Shown here piece by piece: positions 1-5,716 of a stretch of 9,469 bases of DNA. Each line of letters opens with the position of its first letter. Position 1 is the stretch's first letter. Under the pieces are notes generated by a model. It searched no databases and was not told the DNA's origin. It was given only the letters and a program-made list of their open reading frames with translations. Location of the stretch: contig VBHV01000290.1 of NCBI GenBank assembly GCA_005881995.1, positions 1-9,469 of the forward strand, in the 5' to 3' direction. This DNA is from Chloroflexota bacterium. Its GTDB lineage: Bacteria; Chloroflexota; Ktedonobacteria; Ktedonobacterales; Ktedonobacteraceae. Both the position numbers and the translations under genes were made by a program.

Positions 1-225
1 GATGGCGGCTATCTCGTCGCCCCCCTCGTTGAGTATCCAAGAGAACCACGAAGCGCGACCAGCACTGATATGGGCGGCTATCTCGCCGACCGAGCGTAAA
101 TTGGGCGCCACGCGTATGGCGAATTGTTCGGAGGAGAGTGGTCGCAGGACAACGATCAACTGCTTCTGGTAGACGTTCCACCCCTGGAATATGGCATCAA
201 GCACAGGCGAGGTATTGGGAAGCAT
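1..225 (-). CDS. DinB-like protein, N-terminal part (runs off the window)
   Basis: The minus frame from the ATG at 223-225 stays open to base 1, giving the first 75 residues of a protein whose C-terminus lies outside the window. The sequence begins MLPNTSPVLDAIFQGW and contains LRSVGEIAAHISAGRASWF. This matches helix 1 and the start of helix 2 of the DinB/DUF664 four-helix fold, where the His of 'aHi' (residue 52) is normally the first metal ligand. Many DinB-like proteins are metal-dependent and act on small thiols or have no known substrate, so no reaction can be assigned. An AAAGGA-type ribosome site lies about 7 bases before the ATG. The gene is divergent from the VOC gene at 410. A 13-base stretch coding for EIAA occurs twice in frame, 69 bases apart. 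The family call is fairly secure; the function is unknown. Confidence 0.7.
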   Translation of the reverse strand, partial: MLPNTSPVLDAIFQGWNVYQKQLIVVLRPLSSEQFAIRVAPNLRSVGEIAAHISAGRASWFSWILNEGGDEIAAI

Positions 226-409
226 GGCATTTCCTTTCTACAACGGTTTCATCATGTTGTTTCGAGAATGCGAAGCGATTCGTGTGCCGATTCCTCTCCA
301 CCAAGTCTATCATGAAATGAGGTCAGGTGCCTTCCTCATCAGGATACCTGCTTAAGCTGCTACATACAACCAATGGACATCTCATCTCATAATATACACA
401 GAGGCCATT
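226..409. other. Divergent intergenic region, DinB-like / VOC genes
   Basis: This 184-base spacer separates two divergently transcribed genes and must hold both promoters. On the plus strand CATAAT (388-393) is a fair -10 candidate for the VOC gene, but no good -35 sits 16-18 bases upstream. GAGG at 401-404 is the ribosome site for the start at 410. No convincing minus-strand promoter or operator was found. Confidence 0.35.
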
Positions 410-1252
410 ATGCTATGGAAAGGATTAAAGCTTATCATGTCAAACCAGGTAGATAAACCATCCGAAAACACAGGAACAGCCCCAACTCTGAGCATCACCC
501 TCGTCGTCAATGGGCAGTCGTACCAGAACGATGTGGATCCGCAGGAGATATTTCACGAGGCGCTCGAACACGCGCTGCCGCAAGGGCTGCTGGTCGGACA
601 CCGCATTCGTATTAAGACACCGGCAGGGGACGAAGTGTTTCCCGACATGTTCATCGGAGAAAGCGTCACCCATTTTAAAACATCCACCTTTCACGTCGAG
701 GCCATTCCGCTGCCGGAAGCAACAGCCGCGCAGGAACAAAATTCCTGGACAAACTTTGGGTTTGATCACCTGGCGATTACCGTTGCAGACCGCGAAGATG
801 CCAAAGCATTTTTCAGTGAGGTGCTGGGGATGAGGATTGTGCGAGATGATCGCCACCAGACTGTGCTGACCACGGGCAATACTGCCATTTTCTGTTTCGG
901 CACTGAGAAAGCGCCGCTCTCGGATGGGCTACCCAGTCGCTGGCACCACATCGGTTTCGTCGTCGATAACCTCGATGCCGCCTATCACCACCTGGCGCAT
1001 CACGCGAAGTTGCGCCGCGAACAAGTCGGGGACGGCTCAGGCTCCATCTCATCAGATTTCACCTTGCTGGAGCGCAATGAACGCTGGTCGCTCTACTGTC
1101 ATTACCGCAACGGCGATACACGCCTGATGATCCAACTTTCAGAAATCAAGCCCGAAAATAGAGGTTTCGCGAATCCCCACTATTTCGCGGATAAGATGTA
1201 CGACTATCTGAGTGGTCGCTATGGAGTGCGCTTCGAAGAAGAAGAATTGTGA
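410..1252 (+). CDS. VOC (glyoxalase/dioxygenase-fold) protein with an extra N-terminal domain
   Basis: This 280-residue protein has two parts. Residues about 27-100 (TLSITLVVNGQSY... to FHVEAIPL) form a predicted beta-rich domain I do not recognise. Its start resembles the beta-grasp opening of 2Fe-2S ferredoxin-like domains but has no cysteines. Residues about 117-246 are a VOC module with two beta-alpha-beta-beta-beta halves: FDHLAITVADREDAKAFFSEVLGM, then RWHHIGFVVDNLDAAYHHL. H120, H179 or H180, and a Glu near 245 in IQLSE are at plausible metal-ligand positions, so a metal-dependent lyase, dioxygenase or isomerase activity is possible. The substrate cannot be assigned. GAGG lies 5 bases before the ATG at 410. 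A second in-frame ATG at 437 (MSNQVDK) follows AAGGA at a longer 12-base spacing and could be the true start. The gene converges with the small membrane-protein gene 14 bases downstream. Confidence 0.75.
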   Translation: MLWKGLKLIMSNQVDKPSENTGTAPTLSITLVVNGQSYQNDVDPQEIFHEALEHALPQGLLVGHRIRIKTPAGDEVFPDMFIGESVTHFKTSTFHVEAIPLPEATAAQEQNSWTNFGFDHLAITVADREDAKAFFSEVLGMRIVRDDRHQTVLTTGNTAIFCFGTEKAPLSDGLPSRWHHIGFVVDNLDAAYHHLAHHAKLRREQVGDGSGSISSDFTLLERNERWSLYCHYRNGDTRLMIQLSEIKPENRGFANPHYFADKMYDYLSGRYGVRFEEEEL

Positions 1253-1266
1253 CGACTCGTGAGCGG

Positions 1267-1419
1267 CTAATGCGAGACCGCGCTAGTTACAAAGAATGCC
1301 AGCAGGATCAGCCAGCTAATCGCAAAAGCGATCAACAGGCGCAGAGCCAATCTAGATAACATCATAGAGCGACGGCGCGATGAGATTTGCGTAGTGATTT
1401 CTTCTGTAGATGTAGACAT
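1267..1419 (-). CDS. Small single-span membrane protein, 50 residues
   Basis: A 50-residue protein of unknown function. Residues 1-25 are polar and end in a basic stretch with SRRRS. Residues about 26-46 are a strongly hydrophobic helix (LALRLLIAFAISWLILLAFF), followed by a short tail, TSAVSH. The positive-inside rule predicts a cytoplasmic N-terminus. The frame is open further upstream to 1485. The ATG at 1417-1419 is preferred because GGAG lies 7 bases ahead of it, whereas the upstream part is rich in Cys, Arg and Tyr and has no ribosome site. It is encoded tail-to-tail with the VOC gene. No family was recognised; coding status is supported by the ribosome site and the clear transmembrane segment. 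Confidence 0.55.
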   Translation of the reverse strand: MSTSTEEITTQISSRRRSMMLSRLALRLLIAFAISWLILLAFFVTSAVSH

Positions 1420-1450
1420 AACATTACTCCGTTTATAGCAATACAGTTCC

Positions 1451-1464
1451 CGGCATCCCTGCCG
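1451..1464. repeat. Small GC-rich hairpin
   Basis: CGGCA and TGCCG form a perfect 5-bp stem around a TCCC loop. It lies about 35 bases upstream of the small membrane-protein start, so it would be in that gene's leader. No T-run follows on either strand, so it is unlikely to be a terminator. Confidence 0.25.
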
Positions 1465-1532
1465 AGGAAGAGTACTTGTTAGCACCCCCTATCTTTAATA
1501 ACGAGGAATGTAACGTGGGTTAACATAGAAAA

Positions 1533-1565
1533 GAGACTGCATCCCCCAAATAGGCATGCAGTCTC
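1533..1565 (-). terminator. Rho-independent terminator of the DUF971 gene
   Basis: GAGACTGCAT (1533-1542) and ATGCAGTCTC (1556-1565) form a perfect 10-bp stem with a 13-base loop. Read on the minus strand, the stem is followed directly by TTTTCTATGTT. The structure starts 18 bases beyond the DUF971 stop codon, as expected for an intrinsic terminator. Confidence 0.8.
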
Positions 1566-1582
1566 CCGTGTGGAAACGTTGG

Positions 1583-1927
1583 CTACGAAAACTTGCGCTT
1601 GCGGCACTGGTCGCATTCACAACTGGCGCGCAGCTTTTCATAAGTGTAGATGCCTGTTTTATGGCCGTCTTCCCACACGGGCGTAAGACCATAACGTCCT
1701 ACAGGCTGCACGTCGACCAGGGTTGTCTCCTCGACGCTTAAGCTCGTTTTGCTCTGCAACATACCGGGCAGACCGCCTTCGCCTGCGCACCAGGCGCATG
1801 GGCAGGCCCAGCGTAGCGCTTCCCAGCTATGGACACTTTCGTGTTCGTCGCTCCAGGTCAGGATCAGTTGTCGTTTTTCGTCGTCCAGTAAAAAGGAGAT
1901 TGGTGAAGGATGATTGTATTGACTCAT
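1583..1927 (-). CDS. DUF971 / gamma-butyrobetaine-hydroxylase-N-like protein
   Basis: This 114-residue protein consists of one DUF971 domain. The family pattern is clear: LILTWSDEHESV near 21-32, LRWACPCAWC at 38-47, VDVQPVGRYGLTPVWEDGH around 71-89, and TGIYTYEKLR after it. The C-terminus has a further CxCxxC cluster (CECDQC). Stand-alone DUF971 proteins are small and Cys-containing. The same fold forms the N-terminal domain of gamma-butyrobetaine hydroxylase and is sometimes attached to ApbC/Mrp-type iron-sulfur carriers. A role in metal or iron-sulfur handling is therefore plausible but not shown here; no catalytic domain is attached. AGAGG lies 6 bases before the ATG at 1925-1927. The gene appears monocistronic, with its own terminator at 1533-1565. 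Confidence 0.85.
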   Translation of the reverse strand: MSQYNHPSPISFLLDDEKRQLILTWSDEHESVHSWEALRWACPCAWCAGEGGLPGMLQSKTSLSVEETTLVDVQPVGRYGLTPVWEDGHKTGIYTYEKLRASCECDQCRKRKFS

Positions 1928-1969
1928 TTATTGCCTCTGGGAGTAATCATGTGATATGAATACTGAAAT

Positions 1970-1991
1970 GAAGCCCGAAAGTTCGGGCTTC
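1970..1991. terminator. Strong hairpin between the PP2C remnant and the DUF971 gene
   Basis: GAAGCCCGAA (1970-1979) pairs with TTCGGGCTTC (1982-1991), a perfect 10-bp inverted repeat with almost no loop, so the working stem is about 8 bp. On the minus strand it follows the padR/PP2C-remnant unit and is succeeded by ATTTCAGTATT, a poor T-tract. It may terminate that unit. If the promoter at 2013-2042 is real, it would instead lie in the DUF971 leader. Confidence 0.5.
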
Positions 1992-2012
1992 GCATGTAAC
2001 ATTTGCAACGTT

Positions 2013-2042
2013 ATTATATGTTTTTTTCAGGGGTATCGTCCA
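2013..2042 (-). promoter_or_regulatory. Possible sigma70 promoter for the DUF971 gene
   Basis: On the minus strand a perfect TATAAT -10 box (2013-2018) lies 18 bases from TGGACG (2037-2042), a 4-of-6 match to the -35 consensus. Transcription would start near 2006, giving a leader of about 80 bases that contains the 1970-1991 hairpin. The -10 is excellent and the -35 mediocre. Confidence 0.4.
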
Positions 2043-2057
2043 TAGTATGGAATGGGA

Positions 2058-2300
2058 TCAAGCGACCCTGACAACCACCGCCGTAATATTATCTTCGCCA
2101 CCGCGCTCATTTGCGCGTTCTATCAGATGCTGCACGCTTTCCTGGGGATCATAGGTCTGCACAATTTTCCGCAGTTCCTCATCATCCAGGTACTGTGTGA
2201 GGCCATCGGTGCAAAGCAAGAGGAGATCGCCGACCTGCACCTTTTCGGTAAAGATGTCCACCTCAACGTTTCCCTCCTCACCCAGGCAGCGGGTAATCAT
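2058..2300 (-). pseudogene. C-terminal remnant of a PP2C-type Ser/Thr phosphatase
   Basis: An 80-residue frame begins MITRCLGEEGNVEVDIF and continues through VGDLLLLCTDGLT (about 23-35) and ERGGEDNITAVVVRV near the end. These are the closing motifs of bacterial PP2C phosphatases of the Stp/PrpC type, including the metal-binding Asp residues of TDG and EDN. Full-length members have roughly 230-260 residues; the N-terminal metal-binding motifs (including the DGMGG block) are absent. A stop codon lies in frame four codons upstream, so nothing further belongs to it. The ATG overlaps the stop codon of padR by ATGA, so the fragment could be translated by coupling but could not be active alone. The junction looks like a deletion that joined the 3' end of padR to the 3' third of a phosphatase gene. 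Confidence 0.75.
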
Positions 2301-2668
2301 TCCATCATTTCAGAACCGGTCACAATCTGCTTGGACCGGGCAAGGTGAACAATTTGCTCAAGGCGCTGTACTTCCGCACGCATGACGCGCTGGCCAAGGT
2401 TGGTCAAGCGGTAGTAACGGCGGCGCTCATCGTCCAAGGCGGGGTCAGGGCGTTCAGCCGATTCCTCGATCAAGCCGTCCGCGATCATTCGTTTGATCGA
2501 CCCGTAGAGGGTACCAGGCCCCATTCGCACCTTGCCACCGGTACGCAGCGTAACTTCCTGCATGATGCTATAGCCATGACGTTCGCCGTCCAACAACGCC
2601 AGCATAATATGTAGCACGGCTGGCGTTAGTGGAAGAAACGCTTCCGGGCTAGGTTGTTCTTTTTTCAT
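2297..2668 (-). CDS. PadR-family transcriptional regulator
   Basis: This 123-residue protein is a complete PadR winged-helix regulator. LTPAVLHIMLALLDGERHGYSIMQEV (about 14-39) is the first helix pair. GPGTLYGSIKRMIADGLIEE (50-69) is the recognition helix region, and ERRRYYRLTNLGQRVM (81-96) is the wing. A short C-terminal helix (about 97-113) fits the small PadR subfamily with a single dimerisation helix. PadR proteins are usually dimeric repressors that respond to small molecules or cell-envelope stress and often regulate themselves. GGGAG lies 5 bases before the ATG at 2666-2668. The promoter and a palindrome over its -10 lie 38-83 bases upstream. The usual downstream partner, often a transporter or membrane protein, is missing; the gene abuts a truncated phosphatase. 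The target and inducer are unknown. Confidence 0.88.
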   Translation of the reverse strand: MKKEQPSPEAFLPLTPAVLHIMLALLDGERHGYSIMQEVTLRTGGKVRMGPGTLYGSIKRMIADGLIEESAERPDPALDDERRRYYRLTNLGQRVMRAEVQRLEQIVHLARSKQIVTGSEMME

Positions 2669-2705
2669 CGTGTCTCCCGGCAGTAACTCTTATATCCGCG
2701 CTTGA

Positions 2706-2724
2706 TATATCTGCCACAGATATA
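2706..2724. promoter_or_regulatory. Palindromic operator candidate over the padR promoter
   Basis: TATATCTG (2706-2713) and CAGATATA (2717-2724) form a perfect 8+8 inverted repeat with a 3-base centre. Its outer bases overlap the padR -10 box (2722-2727), and it covers the expected transcription start. PadR proteins bind AT-rich dyads of this size, so autorepression is a reasonable inference. Confidence 0.6.
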
Positions 2725-2750
2725 GTACCTTGTAATTGTTTCTTTGTCAA
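2722..2750 (-). promoter_or_regulatory. Near-consensus sigma70 promoter of padR
   Basis: On the minus strand TTGACA (2745-2750) is a perfect -35 box. It is separated by exactly 17 bases from TACTAT (2722-2727), a 5-of-6 match to TATAAT. Transcription should start near 2715, about 47 bases before the padR ATG. This is the best promoter in the window. Confidence 0.75.
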
Positions 2751-2875
2751 GAGGACAAATGAAATGTATCTATTGTTACTGATGTTTATGACCTCCGTCT
2801 TACGAAATAGACAGGCGTCTTTATAGAGTATGGGGTTTAAAAACTTCTGAGGTATATCGAAAAAAGGTAAGGCAA

Positions 2876-3808
2876 ATGTTGAAATTGTTATTACTTGGGG
2901 GATTGATCGGTTTCTTAACATTGCGCATCCAACATCGCAGGTGGTCGAATTCGCACATCGAGCGAGAAGCATGGGAATCCGCGCAGGAGGGGCACCAGTA
3001 CGCCTGGGAATTTCACCAGGGGAAGCGATTGTTAGAGATCGAGCAAAGACTTAGCGGGCAGGTACAACAGGTACAGGAGGAGTGGGAGCAGTGGGAGGAG
3101 AGAAATAATGATCACACCCGGCAGCTAAGCATTGAGTATACCTTGATGCTACTTCCAAAAATTGAAGAGACGCCGCTTGCATTGAACGGACAGCATCATT
3201 TCCACGAGGCGCCGCCCGACTGGGAGCCGCCATCGTTCTACAAAGTCAGTTTGCAAGGTCGTGATTTCTCGCATCGCTATATGGGACAGGCCAATCTACG
3301 TGAAGCGCAGCTTGCAGGGGCGAATTTCTATATGGCTGATCTACGCGGAGCGTGTCTGGTAGGGGCAAATCTGGCCGAAGCCAATCTGATCGGTGCAAAC
3401 CTGGCGGGAGCAGATCTACGCGAAGCCAATCTGGCAGGCGCTAACCTGCTGGTGGCCGATCTGTACCAGGCCATTCTAAATGGAGCCAATCTGCTGGGCG
3501 CGTGCAACCTGACCACGCAGCAAATGTACGCAGCCATATATGACCACACGACGCAACTCGATCCAGCCATCGATATCACGATGAAACGCTTACCAATTCC
3601 GTCTATGAAAACAACCGGTCCATCCCTCGCGCCCGACCTCACGAGAGGAGCGTTTCAGTCTCCATTTTTATTGCCACAAGCATCAGATGACAGCCAACAC
3701 GCCCCAGGAGGACCAGGTCTTGCAGGAGATAGACAAGAAAACAGGCAACTTGATACAACTATTCCCAGGATAATGCAAAACGGCACAAAATCTGCCATAG
3801 CAGGTTAA
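2876..3808 (+). CDS. Membrane-anchored pentapeptide-repeat protein
   Basis: This 310-residue protein starts with a hydrophobic segment, [16 protein letters not shown] (1-16), followed by basic residues, so it is a likely N-terminal anchor facing the cytoplasm. Residues about 45-80 are rich in Glu and Gln with heptad-like spacing ([20 protein letters not shown]) and probably form a coiled coil. Residues about 127-210 are an uninterrupted run of roughly 16 pentapeptide repeats of the A(N/D)Lxx type, such as [19 protein letters not shown], which fold into a right-handed quadrilateral beta helix. The last 85 residues are polar and Pro-rich and look disordered. Pentapeptide proteins are often binding scaffolds; the known DNA-gyrase-protecting ones are soluble, so that role is not implied here. 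AAAGG lies 8 bases before the ATG. The gene is divergent from padR and shares its upstream region, so PadR control is possible but unproven. Confidence 0.85.
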   Translation: MLKLLLLGGLIGFLTLRIQHRRWSNSHIEREAWESAQEGHQYAWEFHQGKRLLEIEQRLSGQVQQVQEEWEQWEERNNDHTRQLSIEYTLMLLPKIEETPLALNGQHHFHEAPPDWEPPSFYKVSLQGRDFSHRYMGQANLREAQLAGANFYMADLRGACLVGANLAEANLIGANLAGADLREANLAGANLLVADLYQAILNGANLLGACNLTTQQMYAAIYDHTTQLDPAIDITMKRLPIPSMKTTGPSLAPDLTRGAFQSPFLLPQASDDSQHAPGGPGLAGDRQENRQLDTTIPRIMQNGTKSAIAG

Positions 3809-4082
3809 CCAGTTCAGCATACCTGCGATTCCTCTATCATCAATTTTTCTAGCTCTAACTAGAACGCTCTTGCTGCGTTTTGACTACAGAAATAGAAAAA
3901 TTGTCCCTGTAACACGCTACGTATGTATCAGTGACGCGTCAATACTATACAGGGGGACCCCACAGTTCATATAACTCACGTTGTTCGCGGAGCGCATCAG
4001 CCCGGGATGGTGCCGCCTTGTGAATTTCGCCACGATCAGGAGAAGATCGTGAACTAGAGAGTTAAATAGTCTTTAGGAGAAG
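3809..4082. other. Intergenic region with several dyads upstream of the ferritin-like gene
   Basis: These 274 bases hold no credible gene. CAATTTTTCTA (3841-3851) is repeated inverted at 3893-3903, enclosing a TTCTAG/CTAGAA dyad (3847-3852 and 3859-3864). TGACGCGTCA (3932-3941) is a perfect palindrome just before TACTAT (3943-3948), a possible -10 without a good -35. A hairpin at 4031-4051 lies in the probable leader. No strong terminator for the pentapeptide gene is evident; GCAGGT/ACCTGC (3800-3805 and 3821-3826) is only a weak candidate. Confidence 0.4.
4031..4051 (+). other. Leader hairpin with a ribosome-site-like loop
   Basis: CACGATC (4031-4037) and GATCGTG (4045-4051) form a perfect 7-bp stem whose 7-base loop is AGGAGAA. 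The same ten bases, AGGAGAAGAT, recur at 4075-4084, where they form the ribosome site and start of the ferritin-like gene. The loop may therefore be a decoy or regulatory element, or the match may be chance. Confidence 0.35.
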
Positions 4083-5195
4083 ATGACTTTGGTACAGAAA
4101 ACAAATCAAGCGAAAAATCCTACCAGCCGCCGTTCCTTTTTGCGCAAGGGACTTGCGGTAGGAGGAGCAGGAACCATCGGCGCCGGGCTGTTGGCTAGTG
4201 GGTTACCGGCCTCGGTCTTCGCTGAAGAAAGTGATAGCAGTCTTACAAAGGGAGACGTGGCCATTCTCCAGTTTCTGGCTGCCGCAGAAATCCTCGAGAC
4301 GGATCTGTGGCAACAATACAACGAACTGGGAGGAGTCCAGGACAGTGAGGTTCCAGGGGGGAGCGGGAGTGCAGCCTACATTAAAGCCCTTCAATTCCTG
4401 GACGGGGACATGCCGCAGTATATCCACGACAATACGGATGATGAGTTCAGCCACTTCACGTTCATCAACGCCTACCTGAAGTCGAAAGGCGCGACTCCCG
4501 TCAATCTGGATAAGTTTCGCACGTTGCCGAGCAGTAAAGCGACGGGCGCCCAGCAGATCGGACGGCTCACCAACCTCATGCAGCTTACCGTGGACACCAC
4601 TTACTGGACGCGGTATCGCAGTAGCACGAAGAACCCCGATTTCGGTGACACGTTCGCTCCAGCTATCCCGAGTTTGCTGCAAGGGAAGTTCCCGGCCATC
4701 CCCAGATCTGATGCCGACCTCACTCCCGGAGACCACATCCAGGCGATCGCAAACACGGCGGCATTCCATTTCGCGTTTATCGAGGCCGGTGGCACCAGCC
4801 TCTACCCATCGCTGGCTCAACGGGTCAGCAATGTAGAAGTGCTGCGCATCTTGCTCAGTATCGGCCCGACCGAGACAGCGCACTTCCAAACCTGGCATGA
4901 CAAGGCTGGCAATTTCAAAGTGCTGACCGACCCCACCAATAAAAAGTTGGTGTTTCCTGATCTCAATGCCTCTGGCAGCCAGGCAACACAGACCAACCTG
5001 ATCATGCCCGAGCCAACCATCTTCCTCGACAGGAAGTTCCCACCCGTTTCGATCATTCGCCCGACCGAGACAAAGGGGGCTGCAATGGGCGCGGTCAAGG
5101 CCTTGACGGACGACGGGCTTTTCATCGGCCAGCCGCCAGAGTTCTTTGCGCTCCTGAAGCGGCTGGCAGCGGCAGCAGACGCGGCCCAACGCTGA
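4083..5195 (+). CDS. Tat-exported ferritin-like domain protein
   Basis: This 370-residue protein begins with a twin-arginine signal peptide: SRRSFLRKG (15-23), a Gly/Ala-rich hydrophobic stretch to about 43, and a likely cleavage after SVFA (residue 47). The rest fits the Ferritin_2 type of exported ferritin-like proteins. Helix 1 is DVAILQFLAAAEILETDLW, helix 2 carries DDEFSHF, helix 3 AFHFAFIEAGG and helix 4 GPTETAHFQTWH. E69 or E72, E121 with H124, E234, and E264 with H267 form a full set of candidate di-iron ligands, so metal binding or an oxidase/stress role outside the membrane is likely. The substrate is not evident. Export through Tat fits a protein that folds with its metal in the cytoplasm. 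AGGAG lies 3-4 bases before the ATG, a rather short spacing. The gene stands alone, with an inverted repeat 34 bases after its stop. Confidence 0.85.
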   Translation: MTLVQKTNQAKNPTSRRSFLRKGLAVGGAGTIGAGLLASGLPASVFAEESDSSLTKGDVAILQFLAAAEILETDLWQQYNELGGVQDSEVPGGSGSAAYIKALQFLDGDMPQYIHDNTDDEFSHFTFINAYLKSKGATPVNLDKFRTLPSSKATGAQQIGRLTNLMQLTVDTTYWTRYRSSTKNPDFGDTFAPAIPSLLQGKFPAIPRSDADLTPGDHIQAIANTAAFHFAFIEAGGTSLYPSLAQRVSNVEVLRILLSIGPTETAHFQTWHDKAGNFKVLTDPTNKKLVFPDLNASGSQATQTNLIMPEPTIFLDRKFPPVSIIRPTETKGAAMGAVKALTDDGLFIGQPPEFFALLKRLAAAADAAQR

Positions 5196-5229
5196 TGATA
5201 CCGCGACGAATGATTTAACCTTTTAGCTT

Positions 5230-5299
5230 GTGGCGCGCACCATTTGGAGCGAAACGCAGAGTCTTGTGACCCTTCCTCGCTCCAAATGGTGCGCGCTAC
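5230..5299. repeat. 23-bp inverted repeat, possible terminator
   Basis: The arms at 5230-5252 and 5277-5299 are complementary over 23 bases with a single G-T wobble, around a 24-base loop. The core is GCGCGCACCATTTGGAGCGA. On the plus strand the second arm runs into TTTT, so it could end transcription of the ferritin-like gene 34 bases upstream. Both arms are longer and more perfect than in ordinary terminators. A small mobile repeat with terminal inverted repeats, or a repetitive extragenic palindrome, is an alternative. Confidence 0.6.
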
Positions 5300-5395
5300 T
5301 TTTGCGTCACCGCGCCTTCCAGTTTCAACAAACATGCAGAGCGCCCAATTGCTGTGCTGCCCCGTTCCAGGCAGCAAGTTGAGCACTGTGAAGCA

Positions 5396-5704
5396 TCAAA
5401 GACGAGCGATCAAGCCGAGCCAGAGGAGCAGGGAACCACCGATCAGGAGCAGGATGGCAAATTGTATGGTGAGCCCGCCCGCATCGCGGGGCAAGATGAG
5501 AAAGAGGAAGCCACAGAGCAGCACGTTGAGACCGGTGCCCACGAGTCGGCCAAGTCGATGCTCGAGGGATCGACGGGATAAAAGCCCCTGGCAGGTCTCA
5601 CAGGAAGAACTTTGCAGGTGCTGCCAGCAGAAGCATTGCTCACAAGCCGGACAAACGGTGCCGGGCAGGTAACAGTCTGTCGCCTCACAGCAGCATTCGG
5701 CCAT
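5396..5704 (-). CDS. Small zinc-finger membrane protein, last gene of the rha operon
   Basis: This 102-residue protein has a Cys-rich head and a membrane tail. C6, C11, C18, C21, C26, H29, C35 and C38 follow a B-box/AN1-like order (C-x4-C-x6-C-x2-C, then FCWQH and CETC), suited to two zinc ions. Three more cysteines lie at 4, 5 and 24. Residues about 55-71 (VGTGLNVLLCGFLFLIL) and 80-100 (IQFAILLLIGGSLLLWLGLIA) are two predicted transmembrane helices joined by a short loop, so the finger is probably cytoplasmic. No enzyme motif is seen and no named family is certain. GGAG lies 8 bases before the ATG, and the gene starts only 12 bases after the rhaB stop codon. It is therefore almost surely cotranscribed with the rhamnose genes, although nothing shows a role in rhamnose use. 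Confidence 0.7.
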   Translation of the reverse strand: MAECCCEATDCYLPGTVCPACEQCFCWQHLQSSSCETCQGLLSRRSLEHRLGRLVGTGLNVLLCGFLFLILPRDAGGLTIQFAILLLIGGSLLLWLGLIARL

Positions 5705-5716
5705 GATCTCGCTCCA

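Noticed and set aside
4..85. 13-base direct repeat (GGCGGCTATCTCG) at 4-16 and 73-85
   Set aside because: Both copies encode EIAA in the same frame of the DinB-like gene; codon reuse explains it and no other repeat unit extends it.
2649..2972. Minus-strand open frame across the padR promoter and the pentapeptide gene start
   Set aside because: It covers a consensus promoter and the start of a well-supported plus-strand gene, and its product matches no family.
3360..3500. Short tandem DNA repeats in the pentapeptide gene
   Set aside because: The near-repeats of GCCAATCTG and similar follow directly from the A(N/D)Lxx protein repeat and are not a CRISPR or satellite array.
4203..5189. Long minus-strand open frame of 328 codons opposite the ferritin-like gene
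   Set aside because: It lies wholly within a well-supported Tat/ferritin-like gene, has no recognisable domain and has an Arg/Cys/Gln-rich composition typical of a shadow frame.
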